A DNA stretch of 64,000 nt from Aquaspirillum sp. LM1. Lineage in GTDB: Bacteria > Pseudomonadota > Gammaproteobacteria > Burkholderiales > Aquaspirillaceae. The stretch covers positions 2,723,001-2,787,000 of the forward strand of contig NZ_CP019509.1 of assembly GCF_002002905.1 (NCBI RefSeq), read 5' to 3'. Both the position numbers and the translations under genes were made by a program. Shown one piece after another: positions 17,160 through 26,881 of this stretch (its first letter is position 1; each line of letters opens with the position of its first letter). The notes below the pieces were generated by a model. That model was not told where the DNA came from and ran no database searches. It saw nothing but the letters and a program-made list of their open reading frames with translations.

Positions 17160-20100
17160 CCTCCCACCCATCTCATTCCTCTCTGCCCAGTCCGCATGAC
17201 TGGACGTTGGCGTCACTACGCGCCTATGTGCAATCGTGGCTTCCAGCCAGCCATCCCGGCCTGGAAGTGCAAGATAATCTGATTGAGCAAGGGCTGGACT
17301 CGCTGCACATCATGCGCATGGTCAGCCAATGGCGTAAAACTGGGCTCGCCCTGACCTTTGCGGCGCTGATTGAACAGCCATCCCTGCAAGCCTGGCTGGC
17401 ACTGATCCAGCATGCTGCCCAGCAGCCTTCCTTGCCAGCACTTGCAACTGTTAGCATGGCAACAGCCGATCGCCAAACACCATTTGACCTGACCGATGTG
17501 CAATACAGCTACTGGGTAGGCCGAGGAGATGAACAGTGGCTAGGTGGCGTGGGCTGCCACGCCTACCTAGAAATTGACGGACAGTGGCTGAATGCTGAAC
17601 GGCTGAATCAGGCATGGCACACCCTGCTTGTCCACCACCCCATGTTGCGAGCTCGGTTTACTGCCGAAGGCCAGCAGTGGATCCCTGACACCGTTGCACC
17701 ACCACAACTGGAAATCAACGACCTGCAGGCGCTGGATTTGCAGGCGTGCGAGCACGCGCTGGGTCTTGTTCGCAACCGTCTGTCACACCGTCGACTTGAT
17801 GTCACCCAAGGGCAGGTGATGGGGCTCACCCTGAGCTTGTTGCCCGATGGTCACTGCCGGCTGCATCTGGATATTGACTTGCTGGTGGCCGATGTCCAAA
17901 GCCTAAATATCGTCTTGCGCGACCTGGCCCGAGCCTATTCTGGCAAGGACTTGTCCAGCAATCCAGACTGGCACTTTGGCCACTACCTGCGACACGAACG
18001 CCAACAGTCATCAAACAGCCAGGCCATGGCTTATTGGCATGCACGGCTAGACAATTTACCGCTGGGTCCCAGCTTGCCCACCTGCACCACAGCCGAGCAG
18101 ACCCCCCCCACCTTCATCCGCCGTCAGATGACCCTGTCTCCAGAACAATGGAGCCATCTGCGCCAACAAGCGGCCAGCTTGCGAGTCACCCCGGCCATGA
18201 CGCTGGCGGCAATCTACGCCGAAGTGCTGGCCCGCTGGAGCCATGACAGCCACTTTGTGCTGAACGTCCCCCTGTTTGACCGCAATACCGCCCATGCCGG
18301 AATCGAAGAAGTGGTCGCCGACTTCACTAACCTACTGCTACTCGAATGTGATTGCCGCACCCCGGCCAGCTTTGCCCAGCGCGTGATTCGCCTACAACAG
18401 CAATTCCATCAGGATGTCGCCCACGCCAGCTACAGTGCCGTGCGGGTACAGCGCGACTTGGCGCGCGTACGTCACACCGAGGGGGTTGTGGCCCCCGTGG
18501 TGTTTGCCTGCAATCTGGGCACTCCACTGCTCGATCCAGCTACCCAGGCCACCCTCGGGTGCCTGCACCACATGATTTCGCAAACCCCACAGGTCTGGCT
18601 CGACCACCAAATCTACGAGCTGGATCAAGGTTTACTCCTCGCTTGGGACAGCGTGGACAGCCTGTTCCCGGAAGGGCTGATCGACGATATGTTTGCGGCC
18701 TACAGCCAACTGATCACTGCACTGGCTAATCCGCACACGAACTGGCATGCCCCGCTCACCCTGCCGCTGCCATCCGCTCAACAACAGGCACGCAACCAGG
18801 TCAATCACAGCTATCACGAGTACCGGCCACGGACGCTGCACCTGCCCATCTTCCAGCAGGCCGTGCAGCATCCCGAGCGTATTGCCTTGCACGCACCAGA
18901 GCAGGATGTCAGCTATGGCCAATTGGCCGACCAGGCCCACCGTATCGCACGCCTGCTGATCGACGCCGGCGTGCAGCCGACGGATCGGGTGGCAGTGTCC
19001 ATGCCACGCGGCGTCGGCCAGGTGGCTGCTGTTCTCGGAGTGCTGGCCGCTGGCGGCTGCTATGTCCCCGTCTCGCCCACCCAACCACTGGCACGACAAG
19101 CCCGAATTCATGCCACGGCCAGTATTCGTCATGCCCTGGTAGCAGATTTGCCGCTGATGCCGGTGCCAGACTGCCAGTATCTGACGCTGGATCAGGCTAG
19201 CCAGTGCGCACCACTGACCACGCCTTTGGCCGTATCACCTGAGCAGTTGGCCTACATCATCTTTACGTCGGGATCCACGGGTGAGCCCAAGGGGGTGGAG
19301 GTCACCCATCAGGCGGCCACCAATACGCTGGATGCACTGCAGCGACGCTATGCGATTAGCTCGGCGGATTGCGGCCTGGCAGTTTCAGCGCTGGATTTTG
19401 ATTTGTCCGTGTATGACATCTTTGGCTTGCTGGGGGTGGGAGGACGTTTGGTGGTGCTGGATGAGGCCGAGCGTCGTGATGCATTGCGCTGGTCGCAGGC
19501 GGTACAGCGCCATCAGGTGACGCTATGGAACAGTGTGCCGGTTCTGCTGGATATGCTGCTGATTGCCAGCCAGGGGACGTTGCTTCCCTTGCGGCATGCC
19601 ATGGTGTCTGGCGACTGGATCGGTCTGGATTTACCTGAGCGTCTGGCGCAGGCCACACAGGGCCAGGCTCAACTGATTGCCATGGGAGGGGCAACCGAAG
19701 CAGCCATTTGGTCGAATGTGTTTGATGTGACGCTGCCTTTGCCGGCGCATTGGGTATCGATTCCCTATGGCTATCCCCTGGACAATCAGTGTTACCGAGT
19801 GGTGGATCCACTGGGGATGGATTGCCCTGATTGGGTGGCTGGTGAGTTGTGGATCGGTGGTACAGGTCTGGCACGAGGGTATTGTGCCGACCCGGCGTTG
19901 ACGGCACAAAAGTTTGTGACCGATGCCCAGGGGCAACGCTGGTATCGGACGGGTGACCGGGGTCGTTACTGGCCTGGTGGTGTACTGGAGTTTCTGGGTC
20001 GGCAGGATCATCAGGTGAAAGTGCGAGGCCACCGGATTGAGCTGGGCGAGATTGAAAGCGCACTGATCAAGTTGCCGGGTGTGACGCGAGCGGTGGCATT

Positions 20101-23100
20101 GACGCTGGGACAGCCTCCGGTACTGGCTGCGGCGCTGCAGGTCAGTGAGGCGCTGACGGTGGCAGAGGTGCAGGCGGGTTTGCGCCAGTGGGTGCCGGAA
20201 TACATGATGCCCAGCCAGTGGCTGCTGCTGGAGGCATTGCCGTTAAGTGGCAATGGCAAGGTGGACCGCAAGCAGTTGCAGGATTTGCTGGCAGCGCAGG
20301 GGGCGATGCAGGAATTGGAGGGTGAAGCACCATTGCCTGGGGTAGAGGCCAGCGTGGCGGCTATCTGGCAACAGGTGTTGAAGCTGGAATCCATTCATCG
20401 CCATGATAGTTTCTTTGCATTAGGCGGCGACAGCTTGCTGGCCACACAGGTGGTGGCAGCCTTGCGCCAGGAGGGACTGGAGGCAGATCAGCCGCTGCGC
20501 TGGCTGTTTGCCCAACCGGTGCTGGCAGGGTTTGCCGCTGGCCTGCGCCAGAGCGAATCCAGACAGTGCGTTCGCCAGATTGAACCGGCCCCACAGGTGC
20601 GGCACTTGCCGTTTCCGCTGACAGAAGTGCAGCGGGCCTACTGGATGGGGCAGTCGCCGGGCTTGCCATTGAATTGTGGCACGCATTATCTGGTGGAGCT
20701 GGATGGCAGCGAACTGGATCTGGCGCGACTGGGGAAGGCATGGGACCAATTGGTGGCCCGGCATGAGATGCTGCGGGCAGAGGTACTGGCTGATGGGCAG
20801 CAGCGTATCCGATCGGAGTTGCCTCCCGTCAGCCTGCAAACCCTTGAGGTTCCCGAGCATGCCAGCGCCGAGATGGCACAGGCCTGCCTACATGCACAAT
20901 GGATTATGCGCCGACACATGAGTGTTCTGGAACATGCGCCGTTACAGCATATTTACGTAGCGCCTTACGCCGGCACGCGTTATCGGATCGGTGTGTTCTT
21001 CAACTACCTGACACTGGATGGTTTCAGCATCAAACTGATCTTGCAGCAATGGGCACAGATCTATACCGCATCAACGCAAGCATGGCCGGCGCTAACATTG
21101 TCATTCCGCGACTATGTCAATCAGGTGCAGCCGGACGAACAGGCCATGGCCAGAGCACAAGCCTACTGGCGCGAACGGTTGGCCGACTTGCCGCCCGCCC
21201 CGGCACTACCGCTGGCACGTGACCCGGCCTCCCTGGAGGCACCCGAGTTTTGCCGGCGCAGCATGCGTTTGTCAGCCTCTAACTGGACAACATTGCGCGC
21301 ACGCTGCCGCGAACATAATCTGACGCCATCCATCCTATTGCTATTTGCCTACAGCCAGATTTTGGCGCAATGGAGCGGCAACCGTCCACTAACCGTCAAC
21401 CTGACCTTGTTTGACCGTCAACCGGCACATCCCGAAGTCATGGATATCGCCGGTGATTTTACCTCGCTAACACCCGTGGTCTGCCAACCGGCCAGCGCAC
21501 TGCCGGTATTGACGCAGTTACAGCAGTTACAAGATACGCTGGCTAGTGCGCTAGAGCATCGCGAATGCTCGTCGATCTGGGTACAGCGCGAACGCGCCAG
21601 AACGCTTGGCCCACAAGCAGCAGCGCTGCCTGTGGTGTTCACCAGCACGCTAGGCATGGGAGATGGCCTGTTTGAGCACACGCCGCCAGGCTTCCCTGAA
21701 TTTGTCAGTGGTGGTTTGTCCGAAACGCCACAAGTCTGGCTTGATCATCAGCTCTACGAATTCAATGGCGAACTGGAGTTGTCATGGGACGCCGTGGATG
21801 CCTTGTTTCCTGACGGTATGCTGGATGCGATGTTTACCGCCTATCGCACCTTACTCGAACAATTACAGGAGAGTAACTGGCATGCCCCGCTCACCCTGCC
21901 GCTGCCATCCGCTCAACAACAGGCACGCAACCAGGTCAATCACAGCCATCACGAGTACCGGCCACGGACGCTGCACCTGCCCATCTTCCAGCAGGCCGTG
22001 CAGCATCCCGAGCGTATTGCCTTGCACGCACCAGAGCAGGATGTCAGCTATGGCCAATTGGCTGACCAGGCCCACCGTATCGCACGCCTGCTGATCGACG
22101 CCGGCGTGCAGCCGACGGATCGGGTGGCAGTGTCCATGCCACGCGGCGTCGGCCAGGTGGCTGCTGTTCTCGGAGTGCTGGCCGCTGGCGGCTGCTATGT
22201 CCCCGTCTCGCCCACCCAACCACTGGCACGACAAGCCCGAATTCATGCCACGGCCAGTATTCGTCATGCCCTGGTAGCAGATTTGCCGCTGACGCCGGTG
22301 CCAGACTGCCAGTATCTGACGCTGGATCAGGCTAGCCAGTGCGCACCACTGACCACGCCTTTGGCCGTATCACCTGAGCAGTTGGCCTACATCATCTTTA
22401 CGTCGGGATCCACGGGTGAGCCCAAGGGGGTGGAGGTCACCCATCAGGCGGCCACCAATACGCTGGATGCACTGCAGCGACGCTATGCGATTAGCTCGGC
22501 GGATTGCGGCCTGGCAGTTTCAGCGCTGGATTTTGATTTGTCCGTGTATGACATCTTTGGCTTGCTGGGGGTGGGAGGACGTTTGGTGGTGCTGGATGAG
22601 GCCGAGCGTCGTGATGCATTGCGCTGGTCGCAGGCGGTACAGCGCCATCAGGTGACGCTATGGAACAGTGTGCCGGTTCTGCTGGATATGCTGCTGATTG
22701 CCAGCCAGGGGACGTTGCTTCCCTTGCGGCATGCCATGGTGTCTGGCGACTGGATCGGTCTGGATTTACCTGAGCGTCTGGCGCAGGCCACACAGGGCCA
22801 GGCTCAACTGATTGCCATGGGAGGGGCAACCGAAGCAGCCATTTGGTCGAATGTGTTTGATGTGACGCTGCCTTTGCCGGCGCATTGGGTATCGATTCCC
22901 TATGGCTATCCCCTGGACAATCAGTGTTACCGAGTGGTGGATCCACTGGGGATGGATTGCCCTGATTGGGTGGCTGGTGAGTTGTGGATCGGTGGTACAG
23001 GTCTGGCACAAGGGTATTGTGCCGACCCGGCGTTGACGGCACAAAAGTTTGTGACCGATGCCCAGGGGCAACGCTGGTATCGGACGGGTGACCGGGGTCG

Positions 23101-26100
23101 TTACTGGCCTGGTGGTGTACTGGAGTTTCTGGGTCGGCAGGATCATCAGGTGAAAGTGCGAGGCCACCGGATTGAGCTGGGCGAGATTGAAAGCGCACTG
23201 ATCAAGTTGCCGGGTGTGACGCGAGCGGTGGCATTGACGCTGGGACAGCCTCCGGTACTGGCTGCGGCGCTGCAGGTCAGTGAGGCGCTGACGGTGGCAG
23301 AGGTGCAGGCGGGTTTGCGCCAGTGGGTGCCGGAATACATGCTGCCCAGCCAGTGGCTGCTGCTGGAGGCATTGCCGTTAAGTGGCAATGGCAAGGTGGA
23401 CCGCAAGCAGTTGCAGGATTTGCTGGCAGCGCAGGGGGCGATGCAGGAATTGGAGGGTGAAGCACCATTGCCTGGGGTAGAGGCCAGCGTGGCGGCTATC
23501 TGGCAACAGGTGTTGAAGCTGGAATCCATTCATCGCCATGATAGTTTCTTTGCATTGGGCGGCGACAGCTTGCTGGCCACACAGGTGGTGGCAGCCTTGC
23601 GCCAGGAGGGACTGGAGGCAGATCAGCCGCTGCGCTGGCTGTTTGCCCAACCGGTGCTGGCAGGGTTTGCCGCTGGCCTGCGCCAGAGCGAATCCAGACA
23701 GTGCGTTCGCCAGATTGAACCGGCCCCACAGGTGCGACACTTGCCGTTTCCGCTGACAGAAGTGCAGCGGGCCTACTGGATGGGGCAGTCGCCGGGCTTG
23801 CCATTGAATTGTGGCACGCATTATCTGGTGGAGCTGGATGGCAGCGAACTGGATCTGGCGCGACTGGGGAAGGCATGGGACCAATTGGTGGCCCGGCATG
23901 AGATGCTGCGGGCAGAGGTGCTGGCTGATGGGCAGCAGCGCATCCGATCGGAGTTGCCTCCCGTCATCATCCAGGTTTCACAGCATGACAGCTTGCCCCA
24001 GGCGCAGGCGTACATCCAGCAACGCTGGCAGGCTATGGCAAATGCGCCAACAGATACCGCCACATGCCACATGTACGCTTGCTACTATGCACAGCGTTGC
24101 CGACTGGCAGTGGTGCTGGATTACATGATGCTGGATGGTTTCAGTATCAAGCTGTTGCTGAATGAGTGGGCGAGCCTCTATCAGCAACCAGAGATGATGT
24201 GGCCAGCGCTGACATTGTCATTCCGTGACTATGTCAGTCAGGTGCAGCCGGACGAACAGGCCATGGCCAGAGCACAAGCCTACTGGCGCGAACGGTTGGC
24301 CGACTTGCCGCCCGCCCCGGCACTACCGCTGGCACGTGACCCGGCCACACTCAAGCATCCGGTATTTTCCCGCAGGACAATCACCCTTCCTGCCCCACAC
24401 TGGCAAGCATTGCGTGAATCAGCGCCGCGCGAGGGGTTGACCCCATCCATGCTGGTGTTGCTGGTTTATGCCGAAGTACTCAGCCGCTGGAGTGGCAACC
24501 AGGCGATCACGCTGAATATGACGGTGTTTGACCGCCCACCAGTACACGCCGAAATGACCCGGATTGTGGGTGATTTCACATCTCTGGTCCCGGTAGCGTA
24601 TCAACCCGCCGAAACTGCCAGCACCTTGAGTCAGGCGCACGCCTTGCAGCAAACCGTGGCCGATGCGCTGGAGCATCGCGAGTGCTCGTCGATCTGGGTA
24701 CAGCGCGAACAGGCCCGTCACAGTGGGCTTACATCGGCAGCGCTGCCTGTGGTGTTCACCAGCACGCTGGGTATGGCCGACGACCTATTTGACCAGCCTG
24801 TATCCGGTTTTCCTGAGCTGGTAAGCGGTGGAGTCTCGGAAACGCCACAGGTCTGGCTTGACCACCAGATGTACGAGCACCGTGGTGCCTTGTTGATCAG
24901 TTGGGATGCAGTGGACGCGTTGTTCCCGGAAGGCGTGCTGGATGCGATGTTTGCCAGTCTCAGCGATACACTGATGCAATGGCAGGCGCATGACTGGCAT
25001 GCCCCGCTCACCCTGCCGCTGCCATCCGCTCAACAACAGGCACGCAACCAGGTCAATCACAGCCATCACGAGTACCGGCCACGGACGCTGCACCTGCCCA
25101 TCTTCCAGCAGGCCGTGCAGCATCCCGAGCGTATTGCCTTGCACGCACCAGAGCAGGATGTCAGCTATGGCCAATTGGCCGACCAGGCCCACCGTATCGC
25201 ACGCCTGCTGATCGACGCCGGCGTGCAGCCAACGGATCGGGTGGCAGTGTCCATGCCACGCGGCGTCGGCCAGGTGGCTGCTGTTCTCGGAGTGCTGGCC
25301 GCTGGCGGCTGCTATGTCCCCGTCTCGCCCACCCAACCACTGGCACGACAAGCCCGAATTCATGCCACGGCCAGTATTCGTCATGCCCTGGTAGCAGATT
25401 TGCCGCTGATGCCGGTGCCAGACTGCCAGTATCTGACGCTGGATCAGGCTAGCCAGTGCGCACCACTGACCACGCCTTTGGCCGTATCACCTGAGCAGTT
25501 GGCCTACATCATCTTTACGTCGGGATCCACGGGTGAGCCCAAGGGGGTGGAGGTCACCCATCAGGCGGCCACCAATACGCTGGATGCACTGCAGCGACGC
25601 TATGCGATTAGCTCGGCGGATTGCGGCCTGGCAGTTTCAGCGCTGGATTTTGATTTGTCCGTGTATGACATCTTTGGCTTGCTGGGGGTGGGAGGACGTT
25701 TGGTGGTGCTGGATGAGGCCGAGCGTCGTGATGCATTGCGCTGGTCGCAGGCGGTACAGCGCCATCAGGTGACGCTATGGAACAGTGTGCCGGTTCTGCT
25801 GGATATGCTGCTGATTGCCAGCCAGGGGACGTTGCTTCCCTTGCGGCATGCCATGGTGTCTGGCGACTGGATCGGTCTGGATTTACCTGAGCGTCTGGCG
25901 CAGGCCACACAGGGCCAGGCTCAACTGATTGCCATGGGAGGGGCAACCGAAGCAGCCATTTGGTCGAATGTGTTTGATGTGACGCTGCCTTTGCCGGCGC
26001 ATTGGGTATCGATTCCCTATGGCTATCCCCTGGACAATCAGTGTTACCGAGTGGTGGATCCACTGGGGATGGATTGCCCTGATTGGGTGGCTGGTGAGTT

Positions 26101-26881
26101 GTGGATCGGTGGTACAGGTCTGGCACAAGGGTATTGTGCCGACCCGGCGTTGACGGCACAAAAGTTTGTGACCGATGCCCAGGGGCAACGCTGGTATCGG
26201 ACGGGTGACCGGGGTCGTTACTGGCCTGGTGGTGTACTGGAGTTTCTGGGTCGGCAGGATCATCAGGTGAAAGTGCGAGGCCACCGGATTGAGCTGGGCG
26301 AGATTGAAAGCGCACTGATCAAGTTGCCGGGTGTGACGCGAGCGGTGGCATTGACGCTGGGACAGCCTCCGGTACTGGCTGCGGCGCTGCAGGTCAGTGA
26401 GGCGCTGACGGTGGCAGAGGTGCAGGCGGGTTTGCGCCAATGGGTGCCGGAATACATGCTGCCCAGCCAGTGGCTGCTGCTGGAGGCATTGCCGTTAAGT
26501 GGCAATGGCAAGGTGGACCGCAAGCAGTTGCAGGATTTGCTGGCAGCGCAGGGGGCGATGCAGGAATTGGAGGGTGAAGCACCATGCGACGCTCTGGAGC
26601 AACAGGTGGCAGAAGTCTGGCAACGGGTGCTGTCTGTTTCTGCGCCGTTCCGTGATGATGATTTTTTCCTGAAGGGCGGCGACAGCCTGACGGCCACCCG
26701 ACTGGTGCAATTGCTGCATACCGAACGCATCAGTCCGCTACCAATTCCACTGCGCACCTTGTTTTCGGCGTCTACGCTGGCAGCGCTGAGCGAGGTCATT
26801 CGCGAGCAATGGCAGAGCCTTGGTGGAGACAAACGCCAGCTCAGCGATGCATGCACGGTTTATGAGGAAGGATCTGTATGA
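17150..26881 (+). CDS. Non-ribosomal peptide synthetase: ArCP-(Cy-A-PCP)x3
   Basis: A 3,243-residue assembly line. Order: aryl carrier (Ser51 in GLDSLHI); Cy1 (D243-D248, DLLVAD), A1, PCP1 (Ser1095); Cy2 (N1285, NYLTLD), A2, PCP2 (Ser2140); Cy3 (D2324, DYMMLD), A3, PCP3 (Ser3179). The three A domains are almost identical and my reading of the specificity code is D-L-Y-N-M-S-M-I-W-K, close to the Cys code of HMWP2/PchE. It therefore adds three cysteines to salicylate, with heterocyclisation by the Cy domains. Cy1 has FAC where Cy2, Cy3 and the next protein have F/Y-T-S, and Cy2 has Asn for the first Asp of DxxxxD. No methyltransferase or epimerase insert was seen. The ATG at 17150 overlaps the upstream stop; a TTG at 17135 is possible. 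The stop overlaps the next synthetase (ATGA). Confidence 0.93.
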   Translation: MSVTSHPSHSSLPSPHDWTLASLRAYVQSWLPASHPGLEVQDNLIEQGLDSLHIMRMVSQWRKTGLALTFAALIEQPSLQAWLALIQHAAQQPSLPALATVSMATADRQTPFDLTDVQYSYWVGRGDEQWLGGVGCHAYLEIDGQWLNAERLNQAWHTLLVHHPMLRARFTAEGQQWIPDTVAPPQLEINDLQALDLQACEHALGLVRNRLSHRRLDVTQGQVMGLTLSLLPDGHCRLHLDIDLLVADVQSLNIVLRDLARAYSGKDLSSNPDWHFGHYLRHERQQSSNSQAMAYWHARLDNLPLGPSLPTCTTAEQTPPTFIRRQMTLSPEQWSHLRQQAASLRVTPAMTLAAIYAEVLARWSHDSHFVLNVPLFDRNTAHAGIEEVVADFTNLLLLECDCRTPASFAQRVIRLQQQFHQDVAHASYSAVRVQRDLARVRHTEGVVAPVVFACNLGTPLLDPATQATLGCLHHMISQTPQVWLDHQIYELDQGLLLAWDSVDSLFPEGLIDDMFAAYSQLITALANPHTNWHAPLTLPLPSAQQQARNQVNHSYHEYRPRTLHLPIFQQAVQHPERIALHAPEQDVSYGQLADQAHRIARLLIDAGVQPTDRVAVSMPRGVGQVAAVLGVLAAGGCYVPVSPTQPLARQARIHATASIRHALVADLPLMPVPDCQYLTLDQASQCAPLTTPLAVSPEQLAYIIFTSGSTGEPKGVEVTHQAATNTLDALQRRYAISSADCGLAVSALDFDLSVYDIFGLLGVGGRLVVLDEAERRDALRWSQAVQRHQVTLWNSVPVLLDMLLIASQGTLLPLRHAMVSGDWIGLDLPERLAQATQGQAQLIAMGGATEAAIWSNVFDVTLPLPAHWVSIPYGYPLDNQCYRVVDPLGMDCPDWVAGELWIGGTGLARGYCADPALTAQKFVTDAQGQRWYRTGDRGRYWPGGVLEFLGRQDHQVKVRGHRIELGEIESALIKLPGVTRAVALTLGQPPVLAAALQVSEALTVAEVQAGLRQWVPEYMMPSQWLLLEALPLSGNGKVDRKQLQDLLAAQGAMQELEGEAPLPGVEASVAAIWQQVLKLESIHRHDSFFALGGDSLLATQVVAALRQEGLEADQPLRWLFAQPVLAGFAAGLRQSESRQCVRQIEPAPQVRHLPFPLTEVQRAYWMGQSPGLPLNCGTHYLVELDGSELDLARLGKAWDQLVARHEMLRAEVLADGQQRIRSELPPVSLQTLEVPEHASAEMAQACLHAQWIMRRHMSVLEHAPLQHIYVAPYAGTRYRIGVFFNYLTLDGFSIKLILQQWAQIYTASTQAWPALTLSFRDYVNQVQPDEQAMARAQAYWRERLADLPPAPALPLARDPASLEAPEFCRRSMRLSASNWTTLRARCREHNLTPSILLLFAYSQILAQWSGNRPLTVNLTLFDRQPAHPEVMDIAGDFTSLTPVVCQPASALPVLTQLQQLQDTLASALEHRECSSIWVQRERARTLGPQAAALPVVFTSTLGMGDGLFEHTPPGFPEFVSGGLSETPQVWLDHQLYEFNGELELSWDAVDALFPDGMLDAMFTAYRTLLEQLQESNWHAPLTLPLPSAQQQARNQVNHSHHEYRPRTLHLPIFQQAVQHPERIALHAPEQDVSYGQLADQAHRIARLLIDAGVQPTDRVAVSMPRGVGQVAAVLGVLAAGGCYVPVSPTQPLARQARIHATASIRHALVADLPLTPVPDCQYLTLDQASQCAPLTTPLAVSPEQLAYIIFTSGSTGEPKGVEVTHQAATNTLDALQRRYAISSADCGLAVSALDFDLSVYDIFGLLGVGGRLVVLDEAERRDALRWSQAVQRHQVTLWNSVPVLLDMLLIASQGTLLPLRHAMVSGDWIGLDLPERLAQATQGQAQLIAMGGATEAAIWSNVFDVTLPLPAHWVSIPYGYPLDNQCYRVVDPLGMDCPDWVAGELWIGGTGLAQGYCADPALTAQKFVTDAQGQRWYRTGDRGRYWPGGVLEFLGRQDHQVKVRGHRIELGEIESALIKLPGVTRAVALTLGQPPVLAAALQVSEALTVAEVQAGLRQWVPEYMLPSQWLLLEALPLSGNGKVDRKQLQDLLAAQGAMQELEGEAPLPGVEASVAAIWQQVLKLESIHRHDSFFALGGDSLLATQVVAALRQEGLEADQPLRWLFAQPVLAGFAAGLRQSESRQCVRQIEPAPQVRHLPFPLTEVQRAYWMGQSPGLPLNCGTHYLVELDGSELDLARLGKAWDQLVARHEMLRAEVLADGQQRIRSELPPVIIQVSQHDSLPQAQAYIQQRWQAMANAPTDTATCHMYACYYAQRCRLAVVLDYMMLDGFSIKLLLNEWASLYQQPEMMWPALTLSFRDYVSQVQPDEQAMARAQAYWRERLADLPPAPALPLARDPATLKHPVFSRRTITLPAPHWQALRESAPREGLTPSMLVLLVYAEVLSRWSGNQAITLNMTVFDRPPVHAEMTRIVGDFTSLVPVAYQPAETASTLSQAHALQQTVADALEHRECSSIWVQREQARHSGLTSAALPVVFTSTLGMADDLFDQPVSGFPELVSGGVSETPQVWLDHQMYEHRGALLISWDAVDALFPEGVLDAMFASLSDTLMQWQAHDWHAPLTLPLPSAQQQARNQVNHSHHEYRPRTLHLPIFQQAVQHPERIALHAPEQDVSYGQLADQAHRIARLLIDAGVQPTDRVAVSMPRGVGQVAAVLGVLAAGGCYVPVSPTQPLARQARIHATASIRHALVADLPLMPVPDCQYLTLDQASQCAPLTTPLAVSPEQLAYIIFTSGSTGEPKGVEVTHQAATNTLDALQRRYAISSADCGLAVSALDFDLSVYDIFGLLGVGGRLVVLDEAERRDALRWSQAVQRHQVTLWNSVPVLLDMLLIASQGTLLPLRHAMVSGDWIGLDLPERLAQATQGQAQLIAMGGATEAAIWSNVFDVTLPLPAHWVSIPYGYPLDNQCYRVVDPLGMDCPDWVAGELWIGGTGLAQGYCADPALTAQKFVTDAQGQRWYRTGDRGRYWPGGVLEFLGRQDHQVKVRGHRIELGEIESALIKLPGVTRAVALTLGQPPVLAAALQVSEALTVAEVQAGLRQWVPEYMLPSQWLLLEALPLSGNGKVDRKQLQDLLAAQGAMQELEGEAPCDALEQQVAEVWQRVLSVSAPFRDDDFFLKGGDSLTATRLVQLLHTERISPLPIPLRTLFSASTLAALSEVIREQWQSLGGDKRQLSDACTVYEEGSV
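18741..20832 (+). repeat. Synthetase internal repeat copy 1 (A1-PCP1-start of Cy2)
   Basis: About 2.09 kb encoding the linker, A1, PCP1 and the first part of Cy2. It is almost base-for-base the same as 21876-23966 (offset 3,135). Its first 1.6 kb also matches 24993-26585. Only a handful of single-base differences are visible, for example a CGA/CAA change near 19872 and an ATG/CTG change near 20205. Identity stops sharply inside the next Cy domain. Confidence 0.95.
21876..23966 (+). repeat. Synthetase internal repeat copy 2 (A2-PCP2-start of Cy3)
   Basis: Second copy of the A-PCP-Cy block, matching copy 1 along its whole length. It ends at the same point of the Cy domain (shared GAGTTGCCTCCCGTCA, then divergence). 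A further shared patch of about 145 bases lies inside the Cy2 and Cy3 coding parts (about 21084-21230 and 24209-24347), which suggests patchwise conversion. Confidence 0.95.
24993..26585 (+). repeat. Synthetase internal repeat copy 3 (A3 only)
   Basis: Third copy of the A-domain block. It matches copies 1 and 2 from ACTGGCATGC up to GGTGAAGCACCAT, where the sequence switches to an unrelated PCP3. It shares some variant bases with copy 1 (ATGCCGG near 25409) and others with copy 2 (CTG near 26458), a mosaic pattern. Confidence 0.95.

Noticed and set aside
18741-26585. CRISPR or transposon explanation for the long repeats
   Set aside because: The repeats are in-frame coding blocks matching domain limits, without terminal inverted repeats, transposase or spacer structure.
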